This document shows positions 16,351 to 25,105 of a DNA stretch of 64,000 nt, piece after piece. Below the pieces are notes generated by a model that saw nothing but the letters and a program-made list of their open reading frames with translations, made no database searches and had not been told where the DNA came from. The first letter of the stretch is position 1. Each line of letters starts with the position of its first letter. This DNA is from Myxococcota bacterium (GTDB taxonomy: Bacteria > Myxococcota_A > Bradymonadia > UBA7976 > UBA1532). Location of the stretch: assembly GCA_963169045.1 (NCBI GenBank), contig CAUJDF010000026.1, positions 60,171 to 124,170 of the forward strand, read 5' to 3'. The position numbers and the translations under genes are program-made.

Positions 16351-17380
16351 GCTCACCCTCCTCACCGCCGTCGTGGGCCTCGGCCTGCTGGCCTGGCTGC
16401 TCAGCCGCGCCGGCCTGGATCGCGTCTGGGCCGAGGTCCAGACCATCGGCTGGCGCGCCGTGCTCCTGATCCCGCTCTCGCTGATCTGGCTCGTCCCCAA
16501 CACGCTGGGCTGGGCCTTCGCCTTCTACCCCGGCTCGGGGACGGTGCCGTTCGGGCACCTGTTCGCGGCGCGCCTCAGCGGCGAGGCGGTGAACATCGCG
16601 ATGCCCGGCGGCTACCTCGGCGGCGAGCCCATCAAGGCCGCGCTGGCGTCGAGCTGGGTCGGCTCGGGACCCGCCCTCAGCTCGCTGGTGGTCGCCAAGC
16701 TGACGCAGACGCTGGCGCTCTTGACCTACGTGCTCCTCGGCATCGGCCTCGCGGTGTTGAGCGCGCCGCTGCCGGCTTCGCTGCGGTCGGTGGCGGTCGC
16801 CGTGCCGATCCTGCTGGCGGTGGCGGCCCTCGTCCTCGGGCTCGGGTCGTCGACCGGGCTGCTGGGGCGGGCGGCGCGCGTCGGCCTGCGCCGCTGGCCC
16901 GCGGGCTGGCGCTTCGTGCTGCTCAACAAGATCGTCGAGATCGACGCCGTCCTGCGCGCCTTCTATCGCGAGCACAAGATGCGGCTCGTCCTTTCGACGG
17001 GCAGCTACCTGGCGGGCTGGCTCCTCGGCGCCATCGAGGTCTGGGCCATCGCCGGCTGGATGGGGCGCCCCATCGCGCCCGTCGAGGCGGTGGTGATCGC
17101 CAGCATGTCGACCGTGGCCCGGGTCGGCATGTTCTTCGTGCCGGCGGGCATCGGCGCCTACGAGGCGGCGACCTTCGCGGCGGCCTCGATGGTGGGGCTG
17201 CCGCCGGGCGCCGCGGTGACGCTGGCCCTGGTGCGGCGCCTGCGGGAGGTCTTCTGGGTGGCGGTGGGCCTCTTGCTGCTGGGCGTCCTGCGGCCCGGGG
17301 CGCGGCAGCGCGCGCGGGAGAGCGACGAGGTGCCGCGGCTCAGCCGTCGGCCTGCTTCTTCTCGGTCCCGGCGGCCTTGA
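16343..17380 (+). CDS. Flippase-like membrane protein (lysylphosphatidylglycerol synthase TM-region family)
   Basis: 345 residues from a GTG at 16343, overlapping the previous stop. It has about eight hydrophobic helices, such as LTAVVGLGLLAWLLSRAG, LLIPLSLIWLVPNTLGW and FWVAVGLLLLGVL, and the family motif GEAVNIAMPGGYLGGEPIKAALASSW, found in YbhN/MprF-type proteins. A further motif VARVGMFFVPAGIGAYEAATFAAASMVGL matches the conserved second half. Such proteins move lipids across the inner membrane, so it may flip the product of the upstream synthase, which is inference. Its last 41 bp overlap the opposing rhodanese gene. Confidence 0.87.
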   Translation: MRRLTLLTAVVGLGLLAWLLSRAGLDRVWAEVQTIGWRAVLLIPLSLIWLVPNTLGWAFAFYPGSGTVPFGHLFAARLSGEAVNIAMPGGYLGGEPIKAALASSWVGSGPALSSLVVAKLTQTLALLTYVLLGIGLAVLSAPLPASLRSVAVAVPILLAVAALVLGLGSSTGLLGRAARVGLRRWPAGWRFVLLNKIVEIDAVLRAFYREHKMRLVLSTGSYLAGWLLGAIEVWAIAGWMGRPIAPVEAVVIASMSTVARVGMFFVPAGIGAYEAATFAAASMVGLPPGAAVTLALVRRLREVFWVAVGLLLLGVLRPGARQRARESDEVPRLSRRPASSRSRRP

Positions 17381-17804
17381 CCTCGGCGACCTCGACGGCC
17401 TTGCCCGCCTTCTTCCAGCCCTCGATGCCGCCCTTGTAGACGAACACGTTGGTGTAGCCGAGCTCGACGGCCTTCGCCGCGGCCTTGGGCGCCGCGCCGC
17501 ACTGCTCGTTGTAACAATAGAAGACGAGCTTCGCGGCCTTGTCGGCGGGCAGCGCCGCGACGGTCAGCGTGGCGGCGGTGGCGTGGACGGCGCCGGGGAT
17601 GTGGCCCGCCGCCCACGTCTCCTTCTTGTTGGCGTCGACGACCGTGGCTTCCTTCTTCTCGACCCACGCGGCGAGATCGGCGAGGGCGACGTCGCCGACC
17701 GCGGCCTTCGCGGCGGCGGTCTGCCCGCCGTGGCCGGGGCAGGCGAGCGCGGCGGGAGCGCCGCCGGCGAGGGTGGCGAAGACGAAGAGCGCAGCGAGCT
17801 TCAT
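17340..17804 (-). CDS. Exported single-domain rhodanese-like protein
   Basis: 154 residues from the ATG at 17804. MKLAALFVFATLAGGAPAALA is a signal peptide, so the protein acts outside the cytoplasm. The domain has LADLAAWVEKKEATVVDANKKETWAAGHIPGAVH, the usual rhodanese entry, and the active-site strand LVFYCYNEQCGAAPKAA, with the catalytic Cys in the expected place and a second Cys five residues later, then GYTNVFVYKGGIEGWKKAG. Rhodaneses transfer sulfane sulfur or bind thiols. The chain ends in a Lys/Glu-rich tail. Confidence 0.9.
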   Translation of the reverse strand: MKLAALFVFATLAGGAPAALACPGHGGQTAAAKAAVGDVALADLAAWVEKKEATVVDANKKETWAAGHIPGAVHATAATLTVAALPADKAAKLVFYCYNEQCGAAPKAAAKAVELGYTNVFVYKGGIEGWKKAGKAVEVAEVKAAGTEKKQADG

Positions 17805-17862
17805 GGCATCCTCCCGAAGTGCGCGGGCATTGTGCCACGCGCGGGCCGCCGGGGTCACGGTC

Positions 17863-17882
17863 CGCCCGCCCGTCGGCGGGCG
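17863..17882. promoter_or_regulatory. 8-bp inverted repeat between rhodanese and lipase genes
   Basis: CGCCCGCC at 17863-17870 and GGCGGGCG at 17875-17882 are perfect inverted copies around a 4-bp centre, in the 121-bp divergent region. GC-only content makes chance plausible. Downstream, TTGACG at 17891-17896 could be a -35 element for the lipase gene, but no good -10 follows. Confidence 0.3.
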
Positions 17883-17925
17883 CCGACCGATTGACGCTCC
17901 GCGCGGGAGACGACAAAAGGGGACG

Positions 17926-19071
17926 ATGCGCACGAAGGCCACGTCCCGGACGGTCCACCACGTCATCCTCGTGCCCGGCTTCTTCGGGTTCGTGAACTTC
18001 GGCCGACTCGTCTACTTCGCGCACGTCAAGGAGATGCTCGAGACCGCGTTCGCAGAGCTCGGGCTGCGGGCGCAGGTCCACCGGTCGCCGGTGCCGCCGA
18101 CGGCGTCGATCCGGGCCCGCAGCGCGGCGCTCGCCGCCGACCTCGCGGCGACGATCGGGCCGCGCGACGCGGTGCACCTGGTCGGCCACTCGACGGGGGG
18201 CCTCGACGCGCGCCTGTTGGTCACGCCGAACGTCCAGCTGGACGACGTCGACGCCGAGGCGGTGGCGGCGCGCGTGCGCTCGGTGGTCTGCGTCTCGACG
18301 CCGCACCGCGGCACGCCCATGGCGCGATTCTTCAGCGGCCTCGTCGGCCAGAAGCTGCTGTGGCTCCTGTCGCTCGGGACCGTCGCCGTGCTCCGCTCGG
18401 GCCGACTGCCGATGTCGGTGCTCGTGCGCGTGGCGGCGGCCACGGCGCGGCACCAGCTGCCCGGCGGCAAGGCGGCGGCGCTCTTCGACCAGCTCTACGA
18501 CGAGCTCATCGGCGAGCTGCCGAGCGACCAGCGTGGCCCCGTCAACGAGTTCCTGCACGCGATGCGGCACGACCAGTCGCTCATCCCGCAGCTCACGCCC
18601 GAGGGCATCGACCTGTTCGACGCGGCGACCGCCGACCGGCCCGGCGTGCGCTACGGGTGCGTGGTCACGCGCAGCCGCCGGCCGGCGGTGGCGGCGCGCC
18701 TCGCGGCGGGGCTCTCGCCCTACGATCAGGCCAGCTACACCGTGTTCGAGTGGCTGCACCGCATGGCGGCGCGCTTCCCGGAGCGCGCCGTGCCCCGCCT
18801 CGACGAGGCCCAGGAGGCGCGGATGCGCGCCGAGTTCGAGCGCCCGACCGCCCGCGAGGACAACGACGGCATCGTGCCCACCCTGTCGCAGATCCGCGGC
18901 GAGGTCATCCACGCGGTGCGCGCCGACCACCTCGACGTGATCGGCCACTTCGACGATCCGGGGCACGACCCGCCACACCACGACTGGCTGACGTCGTGCT
19001 CGGGCTTCGAGCGCCCGGCCTTCGAACGGCTGTGGCGCGACGTCGCCGCCTTCATCGCCGAAACCGCATGA
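17926..19071 (+). CDS. Alpha/beta-hydrolase, lipase-like
   Basis: 381 residues from the ATG at 17926, preceded by AAAAGGGGA. The N-terminus HHVILVPGFFGF is an oxyanion-hole strand, then VHLVGHSTGGLDARLL (residues about 85-99) has the GHSTGG nucleophile elbow, and VVCVSTPHRGTPMA is typical of triacylglycerol lipase-like proteins. Asp in EDNDGIVPTLSQ and His in DHLDVIGHF fit the rest of the triad. No signal peptide is seen, so it is either cytoplasmic or exported by another route. Likely acts on lipids or polyesters; substrate unknown. Confidence 0.88.
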   Translation: MRTKATSRTVHHVILVPGFFGFVNFGRLVYFAHVKEMLETAFAELGLRAQVHRSPVPPTASIRARSAALAADLAATIGPRDAVHLVGHSTGGLDARLLVTPNVQLDDVDAEAVAARVRSVVCVSTPHRGTPMARFFSGLVGQKLLWLLSLGTVAVLRSGRLPMSVLVRVAAATARHQLPGGKAAALFDQLYDELIGELPSDQRGPVNEFLHAMRHDQSLIPQLTPEGIDLFDAATADRPGVRYGCVVTRSRRPAVAARLAAGLSPYDQASYTVFEWLHRMAARFPERAVPRLDEAQEARMRAEFERPTAREDNDGIVPTLSQIRGEVIHAVRADHLDVIGHFDDPGHDPPHHDWLTSCSGFERPAFERLWRDVAAFIAETA

Positions 19072-19129
19072 ACGGATGAATACGCCGGGTTAGAGTCCCG
19101 TCGCCGTACGCAAGCCCAGGAGGGAGTCC

Positions 19130-19621
19130 ATGTCGATCCGCCTCATCGTCGCCGCCGTGTTGTTGACCGCCGGGGCCGCCGGCGCGCAGACGCCGACGAG
19201 CGCGCCCGCGCCCGCGCCCACGTCCGCCGCCGCGCCGAAGCCGGCCTACGCCATCCAGACGGTGCCCGAGGGCAAGACCGCCTTCGACCAGGTCACGGCT
19301 GCGGCCAAGGCGGTCAAGACGGCGAACGGAGCCGGCAAGGAGAACCTGTACGTCGCCACGGTGCTCCTGCACGCCTCCGACAAGGCGCGCGCCTCGAAGG
19401 ACACGGCCACGCTCAAGGCGCTCGGCGCCGAGATCGCGCTGGCGGCCGCCGCTGCCCAGAAGCCTGGCGCGGCGGCCCTGAAGCTGAGCGACATCAAGGC
19501 CAAGAGCCTCAAGTTCGCGCAGTTCGTGCAGCAGGTCGAGAAGGCGGTCCTGCAGCCGGCGCAGCTCGGCAGCAACCCCGAGGGCTTCCCGCAGGGCCTC
19601 GCGCCGGCGAACATCGACTGA
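19130..19621 (+). CDS. Small exported Ala/Lys-rich protein of unknown function
   Basis: 163 residues from the ATG at 19130 with GGAGGGAG upstream. MSIRLIVAAVLLTAGAAGAQ is a Sec signal. A short Ala/Pro linker precedes a helical, Lys/Ala-rich domain (AFDQVTAAAKAVKTANGAGKENLYVATVLL). No Cys, no known motif. It sits alone between the lipase and the kinase and is probably periplasmic. Confidence 0.75.
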   Translation: MSIRLIVAAVLLTAGAAGAQTPTSAPAPAPTSAAAPKPAYAIQTVPEGKTAFDQVTAAAKAVKTANGAGKENLYVATVLLHASDKARASKDTATLKALGAEIALAAAAAQKPGAAALKLSDIKAKSLKFAQFVQQVEKAVLQPAQLGSNPEGFPQGLAPANID

Positions 19622-19691
19622 CCCGGCCGACGACCGCTCGAAGCGCAGCGCGCTCTTCCCCTTCCGTGCCGCGTCCGTCATCCTGTGCGCC

Positions 19692-22600
19692 GTGTCGGCG
19701 TCCCCCGATTTCGCCATCCCCCTCGGCCCCTTCGATCTGACCGCCGCGCTCGGCCGCGGCGGCATGGGCGAGGTGTGGGCGGGGACGCACCGCACGCAGG
19801 GCGTCGCGGTCGCGGTGAAGGTGATCACCGACCAGGTGGCCCGCGAGGAGCGCTACCGCACCGCGTTCCGCAATGAGGTGCGCGCCGTCGCCGGCCTCGA
19901 CCACCCCGGCGTCGTGCAGGTCTTCGACTTCGGCGAGGTGCCGCCCGAGGCGGCGCGGGCCTCGAGCGGGCGCCTGACCGAGGGCAGCCCCTACCTCGTG
20001 ATGGAGATGCTCGGGGGCGGCTCGCTGCGCGACCGCATGCGGGACCTGCGCTGGCCCGAGGTGCGCTACATCCTCGAGGACCTGCTGGCGGCGCTGGCCC
20101 ACGCCCACGCCCGCGGCGTCGTGCACCGCGATCTGAAGCCCGACAACGTGTTGTGGGGCGAGGACGGCTCGCGCCTTCGCCTCACCGACTTCGGCGTGGC
20201 GCACGCGGTCGACCGCGAGACCATCGATCCGCACCGCAGCCTCGAGACGCTCGGCGGCACGATGGGTACGCCGGCGTACATGGCCCCCGAGCAGGTGAAG
20301 GGTGCGTGGCGCGACCAGGGCCCGTGGACGGACCTGTACGCCGTCGGCTGCCTCGCCTGGGAGCTGACGACGGGCAAGCCACCCTTCCGGCAGCGGACGC
20401 CCCTGGCGACGGTGATGGCCCAGCTCAACGACCCGCTGCCGGTGTTCGAGCCGTGGCTCGAGGTGCCGCGGGGCTTGCTGGGGTGGCTGACGCGGCTGCT
20501 CGAGAAAGAGCCGGCGCGGCGCTTCCGACGCGCCGCCGACGCGCTGTGGGCGCTCGCCCAGCTCGCCGACGGCGGCAGCGCCGCCCTGCTGACCGCGCCG
20601 CCCGCGCCGCCGCCCGACGACGCGACGATGGCGACGCCGCCGCCCGCCGAAGACTTCAGCACCGACGCGACGGTCGAGGTCTCGCTCCCGAGGGCGCGCC
20701 CGGAGGCGGACGCCCCGTCCGACACCGGGGGGACGCCGGCGGAGGCGACCGTGGCCGGCGGCCCGCCCGACGACATGGCGACGGCGGCCACCTGGATGCC
20801 CTCGTCGGAGTGGACGCCCTCGCCGACGTTCTCGACCGCGGGAACGATCGGCGACGACGAGACCGCGGCCCTCGAGTGTCCGCTGCTGGACGAGCAGCCG
20901 CCGCCCATCCCCACGACGTGGCGCACCGGCGACGGCCGCGTCTCGACGACGCGCCTCCTCGGCGTGGGCCTCGGCCTGTACGACCTGCGCCCCCTGCCCT
21001 TCGTCGGGCGCGAGGCGGAGCGCGATCTGCTCTGGCAGGCGGTCCGCCGGTCCGCCGAGGCCCACCGCGCGCAGGCGGTGGTGCTCACGGGCCCCGCCGG
21101 GTTCGGCAAGAGCCGCCTCGCCTCGTGGCTGGCGGAGCGGGCGCACGAGACGGGGGCCGCCGAGATCCTGCGCGCGCTGCACGCGCCCATGCCCGGGCCG
21201 GGTCTCGGCATCGGGGGCATGATCGGCCGCCACCTGCGCGTGGCGGGCCTGGCGCGCCCCGAGGTGCTGGCGCGCGTACGGGCGGAGCTCTTGCGGCTCG
21301 GCGTGAACGACGACGCCGAGGCCCAGGCGCTGACCGAGGTCGTCAGTCCGGCGACCGAGGCGGAGCGCGGCCCCGGCACGGTGCGGTTCGCGAGCCTCCG
21401 GGAGATGTTCGTCGTCGTGCAGCGCTTCCTCGCGCGCCTCGCCGCCCGGCGGCCGGTGCTGCTGTGGCTGGACGACGTGCAGTGGGGGCGGCAGGCCGTC
21501 GAGCTGTGCGCGCACCTGCTCGCGACGCAGGCGGACACGCCGGCGCCGGTGCTGACGGTCCTCACGGCGCGCGACGAGGCCCTGGCGGAGCAGCCCGCCG
21601 AGGCCGAGCGCCTGCTCGCGCTCGTGGCGCGCGACGACACCGAGAAGCTCGACATCGGGCCGCTGCCGCCCGCGCAGCGGCCGAAGCTGCTCGAGGCGCT
21701 GCTGGGCCTCGACGACGAGCTGGCGCGGCGCCTCGACTGGCGCACCGGCGGCAACCCGCTGTTCGCCATCCAGCTCGTGGGCGACTGGGTCCGCCGCGGC
21801 GCCCTCGTGCCGGGCGGCCGGGGCTTCCGCGTCGCACCCGGGCGCGACGTCTCCGAGCTGCCCGAGAGCCTGCACCAGGTCTGGGCGGCGCGCGTCGACC
21901 GCCTGCTGGCCGGGCGCCCCATCCAGAGCGGCGTCGCGCTCGAGCTGGCGGCCGTCCTCGGCGCGGAGGTCGACGGCGACGAGTGGCGCAGCGTGTGCGC
22001 CATCGCCGGCATCGCCACCGACTGGGGCCTGGTCGAGGCGCTGCTCGACGAGTCGCTGGCGCAGACCGGCGGCGAGGGGCCGCAGGCCCGCTGGTGGTAC
22101 GTGCACGGGATGCTGCGCGAGAGCCTGGAGCGCCGGGCGCGCGAGGCCGGCCGGCGCGAGGCGCACCACCGTGCCTGCGCCCACATGCTGCGGCACCGCG
22201 ACGGCCACGGCGTCGCCGAGCGCGTCGGCCTGCACCTGCTCGCCGCGGGCGATCTCGAGGCCGCGCTCGAGCCGCTGGCCCGTGCCGCGGCGCAACGCAT
22301 GGAGGCCGGCGACTACCCCGCGGCCGCCGACGTGCTCGCGCGCCGCGAGCAGGCCGCCACCCAGGTCGACCTGCCGCCCGACGATCCGCGGTGGAGCGAG
22401 GGCTGGGTGCTGGCGGCGCGGCTCGCCCGGTCGCGCGGCGACGTGACGGAGGCGGCGCGCTGGTCGGCGTGGGCCGAGGCCGCCGCGCGCTCCCACGGCT
22501 GGTCGGCCGTGCTGGCGCAGGCGCTCATCGAGCTCGGCCGCCTCGACAACGAGCAGGGCCGCTTCGCCGCGGCGGCGGCGCGCTGCACCGAGGCCATCGA

Positions 22601-23396
22601 GCTCGCCGCGACGCTCGGCGACGGGCGGCTCGGGGCCACCGGGCGCGAAGTGCTCGGCATGGGCATGCTGACGCACGGCGAGCGGCTTCACGACGTGGAG
22701 GCGACGCTGCAGGCCGCGCGCGCCGGGTACGAGTCGGTGGGCGACCGGGCCGGCGCCGCCCGCTGCCAGTGGGGCCTCGCGCGCCTGTTGCTCAAGTCGG
22801 AGCGGCTCGACGAGGCGCGCCGGGCCTGCCGCGTCGCCCGCGACCTGCTCGCCGCCGCCGGCGCGCGCAACGGCCTCGCCGCCTGCGCCAACGACCTGGG
22901 CGAGCTGGCGCGCAAGCGCGGCGATCTGAGCGCCGCCGAGCGGCACTACCGCGAGGCGCAGCACGTCTGGGAGGCCATGGGCTCGGCCAACGCCGTCTAC
23001 GCCCAGGCGAACCGCGGTCTCGTGCTGCTGGACCGCGGCGATCCCGCCGCCGCGCAACCGCACCTCGAGGCGGCGCTCGGGCGCTTCCAGGCCCGCAAGC
23101 AGCTGGCGATGGCCGCGTGTCTTCACGCCTGCCTGCTGCCGTGCGCCGCCGACGCCGGCGCCTGGGACGAGTTCGATCGGCACTGCGGACGCGCCGCGGA
23201 GCTGCTCCGCAAGACGGGCCTCGCCGAGAAGGACGCCGGCGTCAACCTGCAGCGCGCCGCCGATCGCGCGCGCGAGGCCGGCGAGAACGAACGCGCCCGC
23301 GCCGCCTACGCGCTCGCCGCCGAGCAGTGGCGCGCTCTCGGCCGCGAGCTCGAGCTGGCCGTCGCTGAAGCGGCGCTGGCCGCACTGGCGTCCTGA
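19692..23396 (+). CDS. Serine/threonine protein kinase fused to ATPase and TPR regions
   Basis: 1234 residues from a GTG at 19692. Residues about 15-290 are a PknB-type kinase: LGRGGMGEVWAG, VAVKVI (ATP lysine), VHRDLKPDN (catalytic loop, about 144), LTDFGVA and GTPAYMAPEQ are all intact. A disordered acidic/Pro linker runs from 300 to 430. Then LPFVGREAERDLL starts an AAA-16-like ATPase with Walker A GPAGFGKSR (about 467) and Walker B VLLWLDD (about 593). Residues about 840-1234 are TPR-like helices. This layout, common in myxobacteria, suggests a phosphorylation-driven signalling switch, resembling STAND proteins. It is 19 bp upstream of the CBS gene. Confidence 0.93.
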   Translation: MSASPDFAIPLGPFDLTAALGRGGMGEVWAGTHRTQGVAVAVKVITDQVAREERYRTAFRNEVRAVAGLDHPGVVQVFDFGEVPPEAARASSGRLTEGSPYLVMEMLGGGSLRDRMRDLRWPEVRYILEDLLAALAHAHARGVVHRDLKPDNVLWGEDGSRLRLTDFGVAHAVDRETIDPHRSLETLGGTMGTPAYMAPEQVKGAWRDQGPWTDLYAVGCLAWELTTGKPPFRQRTPLATVMAQLNDPLPVFEPWLEVPRGLLGWLTRLLEKEPARRFRRAADALWALAQLADGGSAALLTAPPAPPPDDATMATPPPAEDFSTDATVEVSLPRARPEADAPSDTGGTPAEATVAGGPPDDMATAATWMPSSEWTPSPTFSTAGTIGDDETAALECPLLDEQPPPIPTTWRTGDGRVSTTRLLGVGLGLYDLRPLPFVGREAERDLLWQAVRRSAEAHRAQAVVLTGPAGFGKSRLASWLAERAHETGAAEILRALHAPMPGPGLGIGGMIGRHLRVAGLARPEVLARVRAELLRLGVNDDAEAQALTEVVSPATEAERGPGTVRFASLREMFVVVQRFLARLAARRPVLLWLDDVQWGRQAVELCAHLLATQADTPAPVLTVLTARDEALAEQPAEAERLLALVARDDTEKLDIGPLPPAQRPKLLEALLGLDDELARRLDWRTGGNPLFAIQLVGDWVRRGALVPGGRGFRVAPGRDVSELPESLHQVWAARVDRLLAGRPIQSGVALELAAVLGAEVDGDEWRSVCAIAGIATDWGLVEALLDESLAQTGGEGPQARWWYVHGMLRESLERRAREAGRREAHHRACAHMLRHRDGHGVAERVGLHLLAAGDLEAALEPLARAAAQRMEAGDYPAAADVLARREQAATQVDLPPDDPRWSEGWVLAARLARSRGDVTEAARWSAWAEAAARSHGWSAVLAQALIELGRLDNEQGRFAAAAARCTEAIELAATLGDGRLGATGREVLGMGMLTHGERLHDVEATLQAARAGYESVGDRAGAARCQWGLARLLLKSERLDEARRACRVARDLLAAAGARNGLAACANDLGELARKRGDLSAAERHYREAQHVWEAMGSANAVYAQANRGLVLLDRGDPAAAQPHLEAALGRFQARKQLAMAACLHACLLPCAADAGAWDEFDRHCGRAAELLRKTGLAEKDAGVNLQRAADRAREAGENERARAAYALAAEQWRALGRELELAVAEAALAALAS

Positions 23397-23415
23397 AGAG
23401 GAAGGGAGGACCGCG

Positions 23416-23868
23416 ATGACCTTGCGCGCGAGCGACATCATGGACCGGACGCCGCCGACGGTGGCGCCCGACGTCCTCGTGAAGGACCTGGCCCGCCGAC
23501 TGCTCGACGAGCGCCTCGACGGCGTCTGCGTGGTCGAAGACGGGCAACTGGCGGGCGTGGTCACCGCCATGGACCTGATCTTCCAGGAGCAGCCCGTCCA
23601 CCTGCCGTCGTTCTTCGTCTTCCTCGACGCGCTGATCCCGCTCGAGAACCCGCGGCGCGCCGAGCACGACCTCGAGAAGATCGCCGGCGCACGGGTGGCC
23701 GACATCATGTCGACCGACGTGCGCACCGCGACGCCGAACACGCCCGCCGAGGAGCTCGCCCGGATGATGGTCGAGCATCACCTCTCGATCGTCCCGGTGG
23801 TCGACGGGAGGCGCCTCGCCGGCGTGGTCGACAAGCGGGGCATGCTGAGGGCGGCGTTCACGAAGTAG
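23416..23868 (+). CDS. Two-CBS-domain protein
   Basis: 150 residues from the ATG at 23416, with AAGGGAGGA before it. It is almost entirely two CBS repeats: MTLRASDIMDRTPPTVAPDVLVKDLARRLLDERLDGVCVVEDGQLAGVVTAMDLI and ADIMSTDVRTATPNTPAEELARMMVEHHLSIVPVVDGRRLAGVVDKRGML. Free-standing CBS pairs bind adenine nucleotides and regulate partners. It lies between a kinase and dinB with gaps of 19 and 4 bp, so it belongs to one transcript; whether it senses nucleotides for the kinase is unknown. Confidence 0.93.
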   Translation: MTLRASDIMDRTPPTVAPDVLVKDLARRLLDERLDGVCVVEDGQLAGVVTAMDLIFQEQPVHLPSFFVFLDALIPLENPRRAEHDLEKIAGARVADIMSTDVRTATPNTPAEELARMMVEHHLSIVPVVDGRRLAGVVDKRGMLRAAFTK

Positions 23869-23872
23869 GGCC

Positions 23873-25045
23873 GTGCGCCTCGTCCTGCACGCCGACATGG
23901 ACGCGTTCTACGCGTCGATCGAGCAGCTCGACGACCCGTCGCTGCGCGGGCGGCCGGTCATCGTGGCCGGGCTGTCGGGCCGCGGCGTCGTGTCCACGTG
24001 CAGCTACGAGGCGCGCCGGTTCGGCGTCCGCAGCGCGATGCCGACGGCCTGGGCGCGGCGCCGTTGCCCGCAGGGCGTGTTCCTGCCGCCGCGCTTCGAG
24101 CGCTACCACGCCGTCTCCGAGATCGTGATGGCCGTGTTCCGGCGCTTCTCGCCGGTGATCGAGCCGCTGAGCCTCGACGAGGCCTTCCTCGACCTCACGG
24201 GCAGCGAGGGCGCGCTCGGTCCGCCCGAGCGCATCGGCCGCGCGCTCAAGGACGCCGTGCGCGAGGCCACCGGCGGCCTGAACGTGTCGGTCGGCATCGC
24301 CGACACGAAGTACGTGGCGAAGGTGGCCAGCGACTTCCGCAAACCCGACGGCCTGACGATCGTGCGCCCCGAGGAGGCGCGCGCGTTCCTGGCGCCGCTG
24401 CCGGTGGCGCGGCTCTGGGGCGCCGGGCCGCGCACGGTCGAGCGCCTCGAGTCGCTCGGCTACCGCACGATCGGCGACGTGGCGCGCGCGGACCCGGCGC
24501 GGCTCGCCGCCGAGCTGGGGCGGCAGGGCGAGCACTTCCACCGCCTCGCCCTCAACGACGACCCGCGCCCGGTCGTGCCCGAGCGCGACACGAAGAGCAT
24601 CGGCTACGAGAACACGCTCGAGCGCGACCTGCGCGGGGCCGTCGAGATCCGGCCGCACCTGCGCCGCGCCGCCGACGAGGTGGGCCGCCGCCTGCGCCGC
24701 GCCGGCCTCCGCGCCCGCGGCGTGCGCATCAAGCTCAAGACGGCCGGGTTCCGGCTTTTCACGCGGCAGATGCGCCTGTCGGAAGCCACCGACGTCGCCG
24801 AGGCGATCTACGCCGCCGCCGACGCCCTGCTCGCGCAGCTCGAGCTGGTCGAGCCCGTCCGCCTCGTCGGCGTCACCGGCTACGACCTCACCGAAGAGGC
24901 CGCCGCCCAGCTCGACCTCTTCGCTTCGGCCACGCCGCGCCGCCGCGCGCTCGAGGCCACGCTCGACCGCGTACGCGAGAAGTTCGGCGACGCCGCCGTG
25001 CAGCGCGCCGACGACCTCGACGCAGCCGACCCCCCGCGCGAGTAG
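23873..25045 (+). CDS. dinB: DNA polymerase IV (Y family)
   Basis: 390 residues from a GTG at 23873, 4 bp after the CBS gene. The catalytic acidic residues appear as LHADMDAFYASIEQ (Asp8, Asp10) and SLDEAFLDLTG (about 101-111). LWGAGPRTVERLESLGYRTIGDVA is the helix-hairpin-helix thumb region and KSIGYENTLERDL opens the little finger. QLDLF near residue 345 is a sliding-clamp binding motif, followed by about 45 more residues. It performs error-prone bypass of damaged template. No LexA-like site is obvious ahead of the operon. Confidence 0.95.
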   Translation: MRLVLHADMDAFYASIEQLDDPSLRGRPVIVAGLSGRGVVSTCSYEARRFGVRSAMPTAWARRRCPQGVFLPPRFERYHAVSEIVMAVFRRFSPVIEPLSLDEAFLDLTGSEGALGPPERIGRALKDAVREATGGLNVSVGIADTKYVAKVASDFRKPDGLTIVRPEEARAFLAPLPVARLWGAGPRTVERLESLGYRTIGDVARADPARLAAELGRQGEHFHRLALNDDPRPVVPERDTKSIGYENTLERDLRGAVEIRPHLRRAADEVGRRLRRAGLRARGVRIKLKTAGFRLFTRQMRLSEATDVAEAIYAAADALLAQLELVEPVRLVGVTGYDLTEEAAAQLDLFASATPRRRALEATLDRVREKFGDAAVQRADDLDAADPPRE

Positions 25046-25105
25046 GGCGGCGCGGGCCCCGCAGCGCCCTCGGACCGACTCCGAGTCGCCTCCGGGGCCG
25101 CGGGG

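Noticed and set aside
19509..23741. 1410-codon open frame on the minus strand
   Set aside because: Antisense to the kinase gene, which has clear motifs; composition is that of a GC-rich shadow frame.
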